Shown here in pieces: positions 29,278-36,879 of a stretch of 64,000 nt of DNA. The stretch is from Cystobacter ferrugineus (lineage in GTDB: Bacteria; Myxococcota; Myxococcia; Myxococcales; Myxococcaceae). The notes under the pieces are model-generated. The model worked only from the letters and a program-made list of their open reading frames with translations, was not told the origin of the DNA and ran no database searches. Position 1 is the stretch's first letter. Each line of letters opens with the position of its first letter. The DNA is taken from assembly GCF_001887355.1 (NCBI RefSeq), contig NZ_MPIN01000017.1, forward strand, positions 62,001 through 126,000, in the 5' to 3' direction. The position numbers were made by a program, and so were the translations under genes.

Positions 29278-29865
29278 CTACTGGACCGCGCCCGGCAGGG
29301 AAGCGGGACCGTACGCCGCCGCCATGTACAGGAACGCGGGGTTGATGCGCAGGATGCCGTCCACGTAGGCGGCCGCGTAGGGCGCGCTCGACGCCCGGTC
29401 CACCTGCACGACGCCCGAGGGGTTCACCTTCCAGTGGGCCAGCAGCGTGCGCGCCACCAGCTCGGCCGCCTCGCGCTCGGACAGACCCTGGAAGCTCTCG
29501 CGGCGATCCTCCTGCCAGCGCTCGCCCGTCCGCCCATCGAAGTTCAACTGGAGGGGTGCTCCCGCGTCGGGTGCCTGCAGCAGGTCCGTGCGCCCCTCGA
29601 TGCCCGGCGCCGCCACCAGCTCCCCGTTCACGGTGATGGGGAAGAGCATGGAGGACTGCGCGGCCTGGCCCGCTTCCAACTGCGAGAGGCGCGCCACCTC
29701 GCGGTACAACTCCAGGCGGATGGAGGGGCTCTCGAACTCCAACAGCTCGGGCGAGCTGGTGAGGGCCTGCCGGGCACCCAGGGAAGCGCGCACGGGGGCA
29801 CTCCCGACGCCACAACCCGTCAGGACCACGAGAGAGAGGAGCAGGCCAGCGACCCAGCGACGCAT
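29278..29865 (-). CDS. uncharacterised lipoprotein
   Basis: 195 residues starting MRRWVAGLLLSLVVLTGC. The lipobox LTGC at residues 15-18 sets the start at 29865 (the open frame extends to 30042). The mature part has no recognised domain. It holds a region that looks two-layered alpha/beta (RESFQGLSEREAAELVARTLL, then NPSGVVQVDRASSAPYAAAYVDG). Divergent from the TrmJ-like gene, 52 bp away. Confidence 0.7.
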   Translation of the reverse strand: MRRWVAGLLLSLVVLTGCGVGSAPVRASLGARQALTSSPELLEFESPSIRLELYREVARLSQLEAGQAAQSSMLFPITVNGELVAAPGIEGRTDLLQAPDAGAPLQLNFDGRTGERWQEDRRESFQGLSEREAAELVARTLLAHWKVNPSGVVQVDRASSAPYAAAYVDGILRINPAFLYMAAAYGPASLPGAVQ

Positions 29866-29917
29866 CGTGGGGGAATATACCGATGCGGCTCTGCCTCGGG
29901 AAGCTAAACTCGGAGGC

Positions 29918-30703
29918 ATGCTCCCGGCAGCGAACTTGACAGTTGTCCTCCACCAGACGCGATCACCCGAGAACATGGGAGCGGTGGCCCGGGTGATGGC
30001 CAACTTCGGCTTCTCGCGGCTCATCCTGTCGGATCCCGCCACCTACTCCTTCCGGGGCGCCGAGCGGCTCGCCGTGAAGGGCGGGGCGGTGCTGGAGGGC
30101 ATGGCCGTGGCACAAAACCTGCCAGAGGCCCTCAAGGACTGCGTGTACGCGGTTGGCACCACGTCTCGCACCCAGATCGAGGGACGCATCGCCCTCACCC
30201 CGGAGGAGGCGGCGGCGCGGCTGGCGGATCAGAGCCGGCGGGGGAGGGTGGCGCTGGTGCTGGGGGGCGAGCAGCGGGGGCTGTCCAACGAGGAGCTGGC
30301 GTTCTGCTCGGACTTCCTCGTCATTCCCACCAGCGAGGTGCAGCCCTCGATGAACCTGGCGCAGGCGGCGGCGGTGCTGCTCTACCTGTGCTCGCGCGAG
30401 GGCCGGGGCGCACCCGAGCAGGCGCCGGAGCTGGGGCCGGAGTTCCAGGGGGCGCGCATGGGCACGGTGAGCGCGCTGGGCGAGCGGATGCGCGAGGTGT
30501 TGCTGCGTGCGCAGTTCCTCAACCCGCAGGCGCCGGAGCACGTGCTGCGCGAGCTGGAGCGGAGTCTGTTGCGAGCGGAACTCACCCAGCGCGAGGCGGA
30601 GCTGTGGCTCACGGCCTTCAAGCACCTGGGGAGGATGGTGGGCGGGGGCAAGGGCCCTTCCGAGCAGGAAGCGCCCTCGCGAGACCCGCGCCGGAACGCC
30701 TAG
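29918..30703 (+). CDS. TrmJ-like RNA 2'-O-methyltransferase (SPOUT superfamily)
   Basis: About 261 residues. Residues 4-160 form the SpoU-type knot domain: LHQTRSPENMGAVARVMANFGFSRLILSDP, ALVLGGEQRGLSNEEL and IPTSEVQPSMNLAQAAAVLLYL (AdoMet-binding knot). A C-terminal helical domain of about 80 residues matches TrmJ (tRNA Cm32/Um32 methylase). CGGAGG at 29911 precedes the ATG at 29918, which fixes the start; a longer frame to 29447 is not used. The last 4 bases overlap the convergent small gene at 30700. Confidence 0.88.
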   Translation: MLPAANLTVVLHQTRSPENMGAVARVMANFGFSRLILSDPATYSFRGAERLAVKGGAVLEGMAVAQNLPEALKDCVYAVGTTSRTQIEGRIALTPEEAAARLADQSRRGRVALVLGGEQRGLSNEELAFCSDFLVIPTSEVQPSMNLAQAAAVLLYLCSREGRGAPEQAPELGPEFQGARMGTVSALGERMREVLLRAQFLNPQAPEHVLRELERSLLRAELTQREAELWLTAFKHLGRMVGGGKGPSEQEAPSRDPRRNA

Positions 30704-30963
30704 GCCGCGGCGGTCTTGTAGGTCTCGGCGTAGTGCTTGGCGCACAGGCCGGCCTTCTCGGTCTTCGTGCGGCACTCCGCCTTGGAGCAGGTGCGGTAGC
30801 GCGAGTGGGGCAGCTCGCCCTGGCGCCACTTCTTGAAGTGGAAGAAGCAGTAGCTCTTGGCGCGGTAGGGGCGCTTGCAACCCTCGACGGTGCAGGCCTT
30901 CTTGCCCCCGCCCTTGGCCGTGCGCGGCCAGTTCTTCAGGGTGGTCTTCTGTGCTTCAGGCAT
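30700..30963 (-). CDS. small Cys/His-rich, probable zinc-binding protein
   Basis: 87 residues, basic. Two near-repeats of a C-x4-C ... C-F-x-H or C-x4-C ... C-x2-H type are visible: CTVEGCKRPYRAKSYCFFHF (about 24-43) and CSKAECRTKTEKAGLCAKHY (about 59-78). This suggests two small zinc knuckles that may bind nucleic acid. I recall similar myxobacterial genes but no function. GGAGC precedes the start. Confidence 0.8.
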   Translation of the reverse strand: MPEAQKTTLKNWPRTAKGGGKKACTVEGCKRPYRAKSYCFFHFKKWRQGELPHSRYRTCSKAECRTKTEKAGLCAKHYAETYKTAAA

Positions 30964-31081
30964 GACAGCTCCTCAATGCAACGCAGCGAAAATCGTGCGG
31001 AAAGGAGCCTCGTGTAGCGCTGGCCGCCGCGGAACGCAAGGAGGCAGGCGGGGACGCGGGCGCCCCCCTCCGCCTTCCAGC

Positions 31082-32263
31082 TCAGGGCGAGCCCGCCTTC
31101 TTGCCCGCCTGCCCGGAGCCTCCCGTCCCCTCGTTCTCCGCCGGTTGAACGTGCTTGGACGGTGCCGAGAGGACGGCCGTGGCGGGCACCGTCTCGCCTG
31201 GCTGCTCCTCCAGCTTCACCCGCATCTTCAGGGGCTGCTCTCCCCGGCGCACGTGCAGCATCACCCGGCCGCCCACGCCCCGGGCCGCCACCTGCCAGCG
31301 CAGGTTGTGGGCCCGCTCCACGTGGAGCGTGTCCAGTCCCTCGATGACATCGCCCACCTGCAGGCCGGCGCGCGCGGCGGGTCCTCCATCCGCCACCTCC
31401 GACACCACCACGCCCCGGGGGTGCCCCAGCCCGTAGGCCTCGACGACGTCGGGGGTGCAGTCCTGCACGGACACGCCCATCCAGCCCCGGCGCACCCGTC
31501 CGTACTTCTGCAGGTGCGGCAGCACCGCCTTGGCGATGTCCACGGGGATGGCGAAGCCGATGCCCTGGCCCGCCACGTTGACGGCGTTGGCGATCGCCAC
31601 CACCTCCCCATTCAGGTCCAACACCGGCCCTCCCGAGTTGCCCGGGTTGATGGAGGCGTCCACCTGCATGTAGTCGAAGTCGCCGTCCTTCCCGTTGGGC
31701 GTCACGTCCGTGCGGCCCTTGGCGCTCACCACGCCCGCCGTCACCGAGTGCGTCAGTCCGAACGGGTTGCCGATCACCATCACCCAGTCGCCCACCTCCA
31801 CCCGCGAGGCCGACGACAGCTTCAGCACGGGCAGCTTGCGCGGGGCGTGGATCCTCAGCAGCGCCGAGTCCGTGCGCGTGTCCTCGCCCACGAGCTCCGC
31901 CGGGTACTCCTCCGCGTAGCCCGTCGGCGACAGCACCGAGATGGTGATTTCCTGCGCGCCCTCGATGACGTGCGCGCTGGTGAGGATGAAGCCGTCGGGG
32001 TGGATGATGAGGCCCGAGCCGATGCCCTTCTGCGTCTCTCCCTCGGAGCCGGGCGTGGGACTGGGCTGGCGCGTGGTGATGGAGACCACCGCGGGCATGG
32101 CCGCTCGCGCCACCTCACTGAGCGCCGAGCGTTGTTCTCGCACCGAGCGTTGCCTGGCTTCCACCCACAGCCTGCCCGCTTCTGCGCTCGGGCTCGCCCA
32201 GGCCGGCGCGCTCAACAACACGGCCAGCGTGAGCCCCGTCCACCACCGTTGACCCGCCATCAT
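31082..32263 (-). CDS. HtrA/Deg-type serine protease with PDZ domain
   Basis: Periplasmic protease and chaperone for damaged envelope proteins. 393 residues: signal peptide (1-24), trypsin-like domain with the full triad His98 (LTSAHVIEG), Asp132 (TDSALLR) and Ser210 (NPGNSGGP), then one PDZ domain (about 265-350, RGVVVSEVADGGPAARAGLQVGDVI). A Gly/Lys-rich tail ends the protein. DegS-like single-PDZ architecture; whether it is a regulatory or a bulk protease is not readable. Confidence 0.93.
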   Translation of the reverse strand: MMAGQRWWTGLTLAVLLSAPAWASPSAEAGRLWVEARQRSVREQRSALSEVARAAMPAVVSITTRQPSPTPGSEGETQKGIGSGLIIHPDGFILTSAHVIEGAQEITISVLSPTGYAEEYPAELVGEDTRTDSALLRIHAPRKLPVLKLSSASRVEVGDWVMVIGNPFGLTHSVTAGVVSAKGRTDVTPNGKDGDFDYMQVDASINPGNSGGPVLDLNGEVVAIANAVNVAGQGIGFAIPVDIAKAVLPHLQKYGRVRRGWMGVSVQDCTPDVVEAYGLGHPRGVVVSEVADGGPAARAGLQVGDVIEGLDTLHVERAHNLRWQVAARGVGGRVMLHVRRGEQPLKMRVKLEEQPGETVPATAVLSAPSKHVQPAENEGTGGSGQAGKKAGSP

Positions 32264-32350
32264 CCCCGCCTCTCCCCAAACCGCCTTCTGACAACCTAGG
32301 GTGGGCGGGGGCGGAGTGGAAGCGGGCCCCTCCCGCCCCCTTCCGGGGAA

Positions 32351-32683
32351 CTACTTCTTCTGGGCGATGATGCGATCGATCGCCGCGCGATCCTCGTGGG
32401 TGATGCGCTCGCGCGGCCCCGCCGAGGGGGCCGGAGCCGGAGCCGGGGCCTTCGCGGCCGACGGGGTGGCCTGCCTGGTCGTCCGCTTCACCGCGTTCTC
32501 GGCGTCGTCGAGCGCGTCGCGCAGGCTGTTGGCCACCCGCTCCACCCGGTTCGGCTGCACCTGGCGCTTCCACTCGCGCTGCACGTACTCCACCGGCGTG
32601 CGGCCGTTGAAGTCCACCGTGGCCAGGAAGACCCCGAGTCCCACCGCGCAAGCCGTCCACACCAGGAACTTCAGGAAACCCAT
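32351..32683 (-). CDS. small single-pass membrane protein
   Basis: 110 residues: one N-terminal hydrophobic helix (FLKFLVWTACAVGLGVFLATV), then a helical charged region (about 35-75, with regularly spaced Arg/Asp) and a Pro/Ala linker ending in ERITHEDRAAIDRIIAQKK. Topology suggests a membrane anchor with a soluble coiled helix. No family recognised. 67 bp downstream of it on the same strand begins the HtrA gene's upstream region, so the two could share a transcript. Confidence 0.7.
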   Translation of the reverse strand: MGFLKFLVWTACAVGLGVFLATVDFNGRTPVEYVQREWKRQVQPNRVERVANSLRDALDDAENAVKRTTRQATPSAAKAPAPAPAPSAGPRERITHEDRAAIDRIIAQKK

Positions 32684-32784
32684 GGTTCACACCCTCCTAC
32701 CCAGTCGTACATCGGAGCAGGACAGAAGGCCAGTTTCCAGCGGGGGGAGGGGAAGGGCGCTGACAGCGGACGGGGCACCTTCTA

Positions 32785-33867
32785 ATGTGCGCGGCCTTGC
32801 AGCCCGAAGAGCTCTTCCAGGCCGCCCGGAAGCGGGCGGAGGCCATGTCCCTTCCCCGAGCGCACGAGGCGCGCGAGCCGTTGCGCGCCCAGGCGCTGGC
32901 GCTGTTCGCCCGGATTCCGGAGCCCCCCGTGTACCACCGGGCGGACGACCCGGCGCGCAAGGCGGCCGAGGCGCTGCTGCCGGAGCTGGAGCAGGTGCTG
33001 GCGCTGGGGCTGGCGGTGAGGCGCGACGCGGGGCCGGCGGAGGCCACGGATCGGCTCCTCGAGGCGCTGCGGGCCCATGGGGAAGCGCTGTGCCATACGG
33101 CGGATGGACGGCTCACCCAGGCGGAGGAGGCGTGGCGGCGCGCGGTGGAGCTGGAGCGCGTGGCGCACCCCACGCGTTCGCTCGGCACCCGGGAGCAGGC
33201 CGTGGGGCCGGTGTATGACCGGGGCACGGGGGCGTCGCGCTACGATCCCCGCGAGGAGCCCGTGGCCCAGGTGTGGCTGGCGTGCCCCAACATGGGCTGC
33301 AAGCGCATCAACGAGTACGGGTACGTGCCGGGGCCCGGCATCCACCCGTACGTGTGTTCCGCCTGTCAGGTGCCCTTCCGGGCCTACTTCGGCGAGCTGC
33401 GCTCGGTGGAGATCGAAACGAAGCCCAGCTCCAAGCGTTTCCTGTTCACGGTGGACGAGGTCCGGGGCGTGGGCAGCTCGCGCATCGAGTTCGAGGAGGC
33501 CAGTGGAGAGGACTTCCCGTCGACGCGGGGGGACCTGCTGGTCTTCCTGTACACCGAGGCGCGCGAGCTCAAGGCGGTGATGAACCAGACGAACAAGCGG
33601 CTGATGTGGATTTCACCGGCCAGCTCGTGCTTCGTGGTGACGGCGGCGTTCGGTGAGGGCGCGCCGGAGTTGGTGACGTTCCGGGCGTTCCGGGACGAGG
33701 TGTTGCGCCACCATGCGTGGGGGCGCGGGTTCATTCGCGTCTACTACCGGCATGGGCCGGGGCTGGCGCGCTGGGTGGTGGGCCGGCCGCGGGTGAGGCG
33801 CGAGGTGCGGCGGGTGCTCACGCAGGTTCATCGGGTGTTGACGACGACGAGAGGAACACACACGTGA
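32785..33867 (+). CDS. CFI-box-CTERM domain protein
   Basis: 360 residues. The last 70 or so residues form the CFI-box module: SCFVVTAAFGEGAPELVTFRAFRDEVL, then an Arg-rich helix, as in proteins ending with a conserved Cys-Phe-Ile/Val box. Before it lies a zinc-ribbon-like segment (about 168-195: CPNMGCKRINEYGYVP ... YVCSACQVPF) and an N-terminal helical tetratricopeptide-like region. Function of the CFI box is unknown. The gene overlaps the TlpA-like gene by 4 bases (GTGA). Confidence 0.75.
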   Translation: MCAALQPEELFQAARKRAEAMSLPRAHEAREPLRAQALALFARIPEPPVYHRADDPARKAAEALLPELEQVLALGLAVRRDAGPAEATDRLLEALRAHGEALCHTADGRLTQAEEAWRRAVELERVAHPTRSLGTREQAVGPVYDRGTGASRYDPREEPVAQVWLACPNMGCKRINEYGYVPGPGIHPYVCSACQVPFRAYFGELRSVEIETKPSSKRFLFTVDEVRGVGSSRIEFEEASGEDFPSTRGDLLVFLYTEARELKAVMNQTNKRLMWISPASSCFVVTAAFGEGAPELVTFRAFRDEVLRHHAWGRGFIRVYYRHGPGLARWVVGRPRVRREVRRVLTQVHRVLTTTRGTHT

Positions 33868-34448
33868 CGGAGCCGCAGACTGGGGATGCCGGGCAGCAGC
33901 AGCCGCCGCCGCCGGCGCGCCATGGGTGGAGCAAGGTGTTGTTGGTGGTGACGGGGCTGCTGGGGCTGGCGGGACTGTCGTACCTGGGCGTGAGCGAGGC
34001 GCTGCGGGCACGGCTCGCGGCCGACGGCACCGTGGCCCCGGCGATGAAACTGCAGAAGTACGACAACGGGACCATGTCGCTGGCGGATCTCCAGGGCAAG
34101 GTGGTGATGCTGGACTTCTGGGCGACGTGGTGCGCGCCGTGCCAGGCGGAGATGCCGTCGCTGCTCAAGCTCGCCAAGGAGTACGAGAGCCAGGGGCTCG
34201 TGTTCGTGGCGGCGAGCCGGGACGAGATGCCGGACGCGCCGCTGTTCGTGCAGGAGTTCGTGCAGAGCCGCATGCCGGAGCTGGCGCCGTACATCGTGTT
34301 CGCGCCGGACGAACTGGCGGCGGTCTACCAGGTGACGGCCCTGCCCACGCTCTACTTCCTGGACCGCAAGGGGCAGGTGGTGGACGCGCAGCGCGGCATG
34401 TTGTCGGAGGCGGCGCTGCGCCAGCGGATCGAGCGGGCCCTCAAGTAG
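33864..34448 (+). CDS. TlpA/ResA-like membrane-anchored thioredoxin
   Basis: 194 residues from GTG 33864. One hydrophobic anchor at about 23-44 (SKVLLVVTGLLGLAGLSYLG) is followed by a thioredoxin fold with redox motif Cys90-Ala-Pro-Cys93 (DFWATWCAPCQAEMPSLL) and the cis-Pro region (TALPTLYFLDRKG). It probably reduces disulfides or supports c-type cytochrome maturation outside the membrane. Coupled to the CFI-box gene upstream. Confidence 0.92.
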   Translation: MTEPQTGDAGQQQPPPPARHGWSKVLLVVTGLLGLAGLSYLGVSEALRARLAADGTVAPAMKLQKYDNGTMSLADLQGKVVMLDFWATWCAPCQAEMPSLLKLAKEYESQGLVFVAASRDEMPDAPLFVQEFVQSRMPELAPYIVFAPDELAAVYQVTALPTLYFLDRKGQVVDAQRGMLSEAALRQRIERALK

Positions 34449-34483
34449 GGCCGCCGCCGTGCACCGCGAGGGGCGCCTGTCCC

Positions 34484-34903
34484 TCAGCGCGACGCGCCGG
34501 GCGGCACCGCCCCGCGCTGGAGCTTCACCACCTCGGCGCTCAGCGTGACGCTCGTGGGCAGGGGGATGAAGAAGAACAGGACGCCCAGCGCCTTCGTCAC
34601 CGGCAGGTACTGCGTCTGGTGGAAGCGCACGTTGATGGCGCCATCGCCTCCCATGCGCCGCACCTGCGGGATGAGCGCCTGATGGAAGCCCGCCTCGAGG
34701 TCGGTGCCCACCACGTCCGCGAAGCCGAAGAGCAGCACCCCCGAGCGAGTGACCTGCACGAGGCCGAGTGACTCATGGGGCTCGGAGATGTCGCCCGCCG
34801 TCACGAAGATGTCCTGGCCGTCGCGGCTGGACGGCACGGAGGCGGTGTTGACGACGGTGCACCCGGTGAGCGCCAGGAGCGCGAGCACGGTGAGAAGTCG
34901 CAT
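34484..34903 (-). CDS. lipoprotein, paralogue 1 of three
   Basis: About 139 residues from ATG 34903 (MRLLTVLALLALTGC); a GTG at 34918 overlapping the upstream stop is also possible. The lipobox LTGC is followed by a conserved body: SVPSSRDGQDIFVTAGDI, ESLGLVQVTRSGVLLFGFAD, RRMGGDGAINVRFHQTQYLP, then a hydrophobic LGVLFFFIPLPTSVTLSAEVV. It is about 60 percent identical by eye to the product of 35377-35811. Family resembles small beta-alpha lipoproteins of the YbjQ/heavy-metal-binding type (ATG..GVLLFG, MGGDG), but the match is tentative. Confidence 0.78.
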   Translation of the reverse strand: MRLLTVLALLALTGCTVVNTASVPSSRDGQDIFVTAGDISEPHESLGLVQVTRSGVLLFGFADVVGTDLEAGFHQALIPQVRRMGGDGAINVRFHQTQYLPVTKALGVLFFFIPLPTSVTLSAEVVKLQRGAVPPGASR

Positions 34904-34914
34904 CGGAGGGAGTC

Positions 34915-35355
34915 TCACGGGGAGGGGAGGAACTGGATGACTTCACCGGTGACGAGCACGTTGCGGTCCCGGGTCTTCACTCCCCCCTGGCCGCTCAACC
35001 CGTTGGAGATGGACTCGGACAGGTCGGAGGCGCGCTCCACGTCCGTGGGCGGGTTCAGGTCCTCGAACTCGATGTGGATGACGCCATCTCCGCCCATCTT
35101 CAGCGCCGCGTCCGCGAGCGCGCCCTGGATGGTCTGGTCGATGGCGGCGTTGCCCACGTCCGTGAGCCCCGCCACCGTGACACCGTAGCCGGTGATCTGG
35201 GCGAAGCCGATCGTGCGGAAGGGCCAGGGCGAGCCCCCCGTGCTGAGATACAGGCCTCGCCCGGTATGGGGCGGACGGTCCGACAGCCTCGAGCCACGCG
35301 ACACGGCATTGCAGCCCGCGCACAGCAGCAAGCAGAAGAAGAGGAGAAGTCTCAC
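34915..35355 (-). CDS. lipoprotein, paralogue 2 of three
   Basis: 146 residues from GTG 35355 (AGGAG at proper distance). Leader MRLLLFFCLLLCAGC gives a lipobox CAGC. The body keeps the pattern of its neighbours in diverged form: FRTIGFAQITGYGVTVAGLTDVGN, LKMGGDGVIHIEFED, ending VTGEVIQFLPSP. Stop overlaps the next gene's alternative GTG start. Middle gene of a tandem trio transcribed together. Confidence 0.78.
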   Translation of the reverse strand: MRLLLFFCLLLCAGCNAVSRGSRLSDRPPHTGRGLYLSTGGSPWPFRTIGFAQITGYGVTVAGLTDVGNAAIDQTIQGALADAALKMGGDGVIHIEFEDLNPPTDVERASDLSESISNGLSGQGGVKTRDRNVLVTGEVIQFLPSP

Positions 35356-35376
35356 CGGAGCTCCTGGCGGGTGGGG

Positions 35377-35811
35377 TCAGCGCGACGGGCTGTTCGGAGG
35401 AGGCGGCGGAAGACCCTCGGGATCGAGCCGCACCACTTCGCCGCTGAAGGTGACCTGGGTGGGCAGGGGGATGAAGAAGAGCAGGGTGAAGAGCAGGCGC
35501 GTGGGCAGTGCGTACTGCGTCTGATGGAAGCGCACGTTCATGATGCCGTCGCCTCCCATGCGCCGCACTTCGGGGAGCAGGGTTTCCCTCAGCCCATCCT
35601 CCAGACTGGTCCCGGCGGGATCCGCGAAGCCGAAGAGCAGCACGCCCTTGCGAGTGGCCTGCACCAGCCCGAGGCTCTGGTAGGGAACCTGGACATCGGA
35701 GGTGGTGACGAAGACGTCGCGCGTGTCGCGGGAAGAGGGCAGCGACGCCACGTTCACCGTCGTGCAGCCAGTCAGCCCCACCGACAAGAGGAGCCCGAGT
35801 GTCCTACGCAT
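35377..35811 (-). CDS. lipoprotein, paralogue 3 of three
   Basis: 144 residues from ATG 35811, set by the leader MRRTLGLLLSVGLTGC with lipobox LTGC (frame open to 35997). The body is clearly homologous to the 34484 gene: SLPSSRDTRDVFVTTSDV, SLGLVQATRKGVLLFGFADPAG, RRMGGDGIMNVRFHQTQY, FFIPLPTQVTFSGEVV. First gene of the trio. It ends 21 bases before paralogue 2 starts. Confidence 0.8.
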   Translation of the reverse strand: MRRTLGLLLSVGLTGCTTVNVASLPSSRDTRDVFVTTSDVQVPYQSLGLVQATRKGVLLFGFADPAGTSLEDGLRETLLPEVRRMGGDGIMNVRFHQTQYALPTRLLFTLLFFIPLPTQVTFSGEVVRLDPEGLPPPPPNSPSR

Positions 35812-36085
35812 GCGATCCCGCCCCCAATCACGAAGAGGGCCGAGCATGGGACACAAGCGGGGTCCGGGCAATGTTCCCGTTCTCCGCGTGCGCACCACGG
35901 CCGTGAGCGCGGAGCTGCCTCGCGCGCGCCGTGGTGCGTTCCCGGTTTCTGCTTGTTGCGTTTCAAGGGGTGCACCGGCCCTCGCGGTTGAACTCACCAG
36001 CGAGGACCGGCTCCAACCTTCCCCGTCCCCTTACTCCCCGAGCCGTATCCGCGAGCGGTCGCTCCCACTCGCTACCTACGTCCGT

Positions 36086-36215
36086 CCCCGACCCGCCCAA
36101 CCCCGTACTGCCCTGTACTGCCCCGACCCGCCCAACCCCGTACCGCCCCGACCCGCCCAGCCCCGTACTGCCCCGACCCGCCCAACCCCGTACTGCCCGA
36201 CCTGCCCCGTACTTC
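36086..36215. repeat. 25-bp direct repeat array
   Basis: Four nearly identical copies of a unit starting CCCCGACCCGCCCAACCCCG (36086-36110, 36121-36145, 36146-36170, 36171-36195), with partial units CCCTGTACTG at 36111 and a degenerate fifth at 36196-36215. Three copies are directly adjacent. C-rich on the plus strand, with a GTACTG end in each. No spacers, so not CRISPR. Confidence 0.9.
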
Positions 36216-36379
36216 GCGTCGACCCCTGTCGACCACGGGGAAGAGCCATAGCATTCGTCGTGCCGATCCCCCGCATCACTCAAAACCCAAGTGATTTCAA
36301 TGAGATGGGGGAATGGGCAGGGGGCGACTCCAGGACAATTGCGCGAGGATCCTGTAAAAAACTCACCCCCATCCGTTCC

Positions 36380-36403
36380 GTCCCTTGCAGGTTGTGAAGG
36401 GAC
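36380..36403 (-). terminator. hairpin downstream of the ATPase/nuclease operon
   Basis: GTCCCTT / AAGGGAC, 7-bp perfect stem with a 10-base loop, starting 9 bases after the minus-strand stop at 36412. A run of Ts occurs only about 25 bases further, so termination efficiency is uncertain. Confidence 0.45.
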
Positions 36404-36411
36404 AAGTTCCG

Positions 36412-36879
36412 TTAGAGGAAATCACGCAGGTCACAGGTGTTGCCTGCTGGAATCGATTTGCGCACCAGTCGTCTTCCGGTCTTTCTCTGGAAGGACTCCT
36501 GGGCTTTCCGGGCCGTTTGCTCCGGTGTGCCCCCTCCCGTCACGGCCAGTACCATGAAATCCGTCGATTGACGGCACGTCGGTGGCAGCTTGTCGCGAAC
36601 GGCGAGGAAGGTCTCCGCGAGCTGGTCGATGGCATCCTCGAAGCGGCGACCTTTCAGCTCGATGAAGAAGAGCTTCCGCTGTTGCGCCGTCTCGATGAGG
36701 AAGACGGCATCACAGGACTGGCGGTTGCCGAAATGCGCTCGGAACTCCTGGCTGTCCGAGCGGAAGAGCCAGGCCCGCTCGCCCGCTTTGGGCACGAAGC
36801 GGATACCCCGCCCACTCTCCCGGTGGCTCGTGCCCTGGCCCAGGAGATGCTCCCATGGCGCCAAATCGCACGGAGTCAT
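36412..36879 (-). CDS. PD-(D/E)XK-like nuclease-fold protein, partner of the adjacent ATPase
   Basis: 155 residues, no named family recognised. The core reads CDAVFLIE ... KLFFIELKGRRFEDAIDQL: Asp57, Glu74-x-Lys76 and Gln86 fit the D...E-x-K...Q pattern of PD-(D/E)XK nucleases, with beta strands on both sides. Its start overlaps the stop of the ATPase gene (ATGA), so the two are made together. A nuclease effector controlled by the ATPase is inferred. GC is lower than in the flanking chromosome, suggesting transfer. Confidence 0.65.
   Translation of the reverse strand: MTPCDLAPWEHLLGQGTSHRESGRGIRFVPKAGERAWLFRSDSQEFRAHFGNRQSCDAVFLIETAQQRKLFFIELKGRRFEDAIDQLAETFLAVRDKLPPTCRQSTDFMVLAVTGGGTPEQTARKAQESFQRKTGRRLVRKSIPAGNTCDLRDFL

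Larger units (their letters stand above)
35812..36411. other. intergenic region with repeat array; GC drops towards its right end
   Basis: 600 bases without a supported gene. It contains the upstream region of the lipoprotein trio, the 25-bp repeats at 36086-36215, and a 7-bp hairpin (36380-36403) after the ATPase/nuclease operon. From about 36250 onward A+T clearly rises relative to the housekeeping part of the window. Confidence 0.7.

Noticed and set aside
36086-36215. CRISPR array
   Set aside because: Copies are adjacent with no unique spacers and no cas genes are present.
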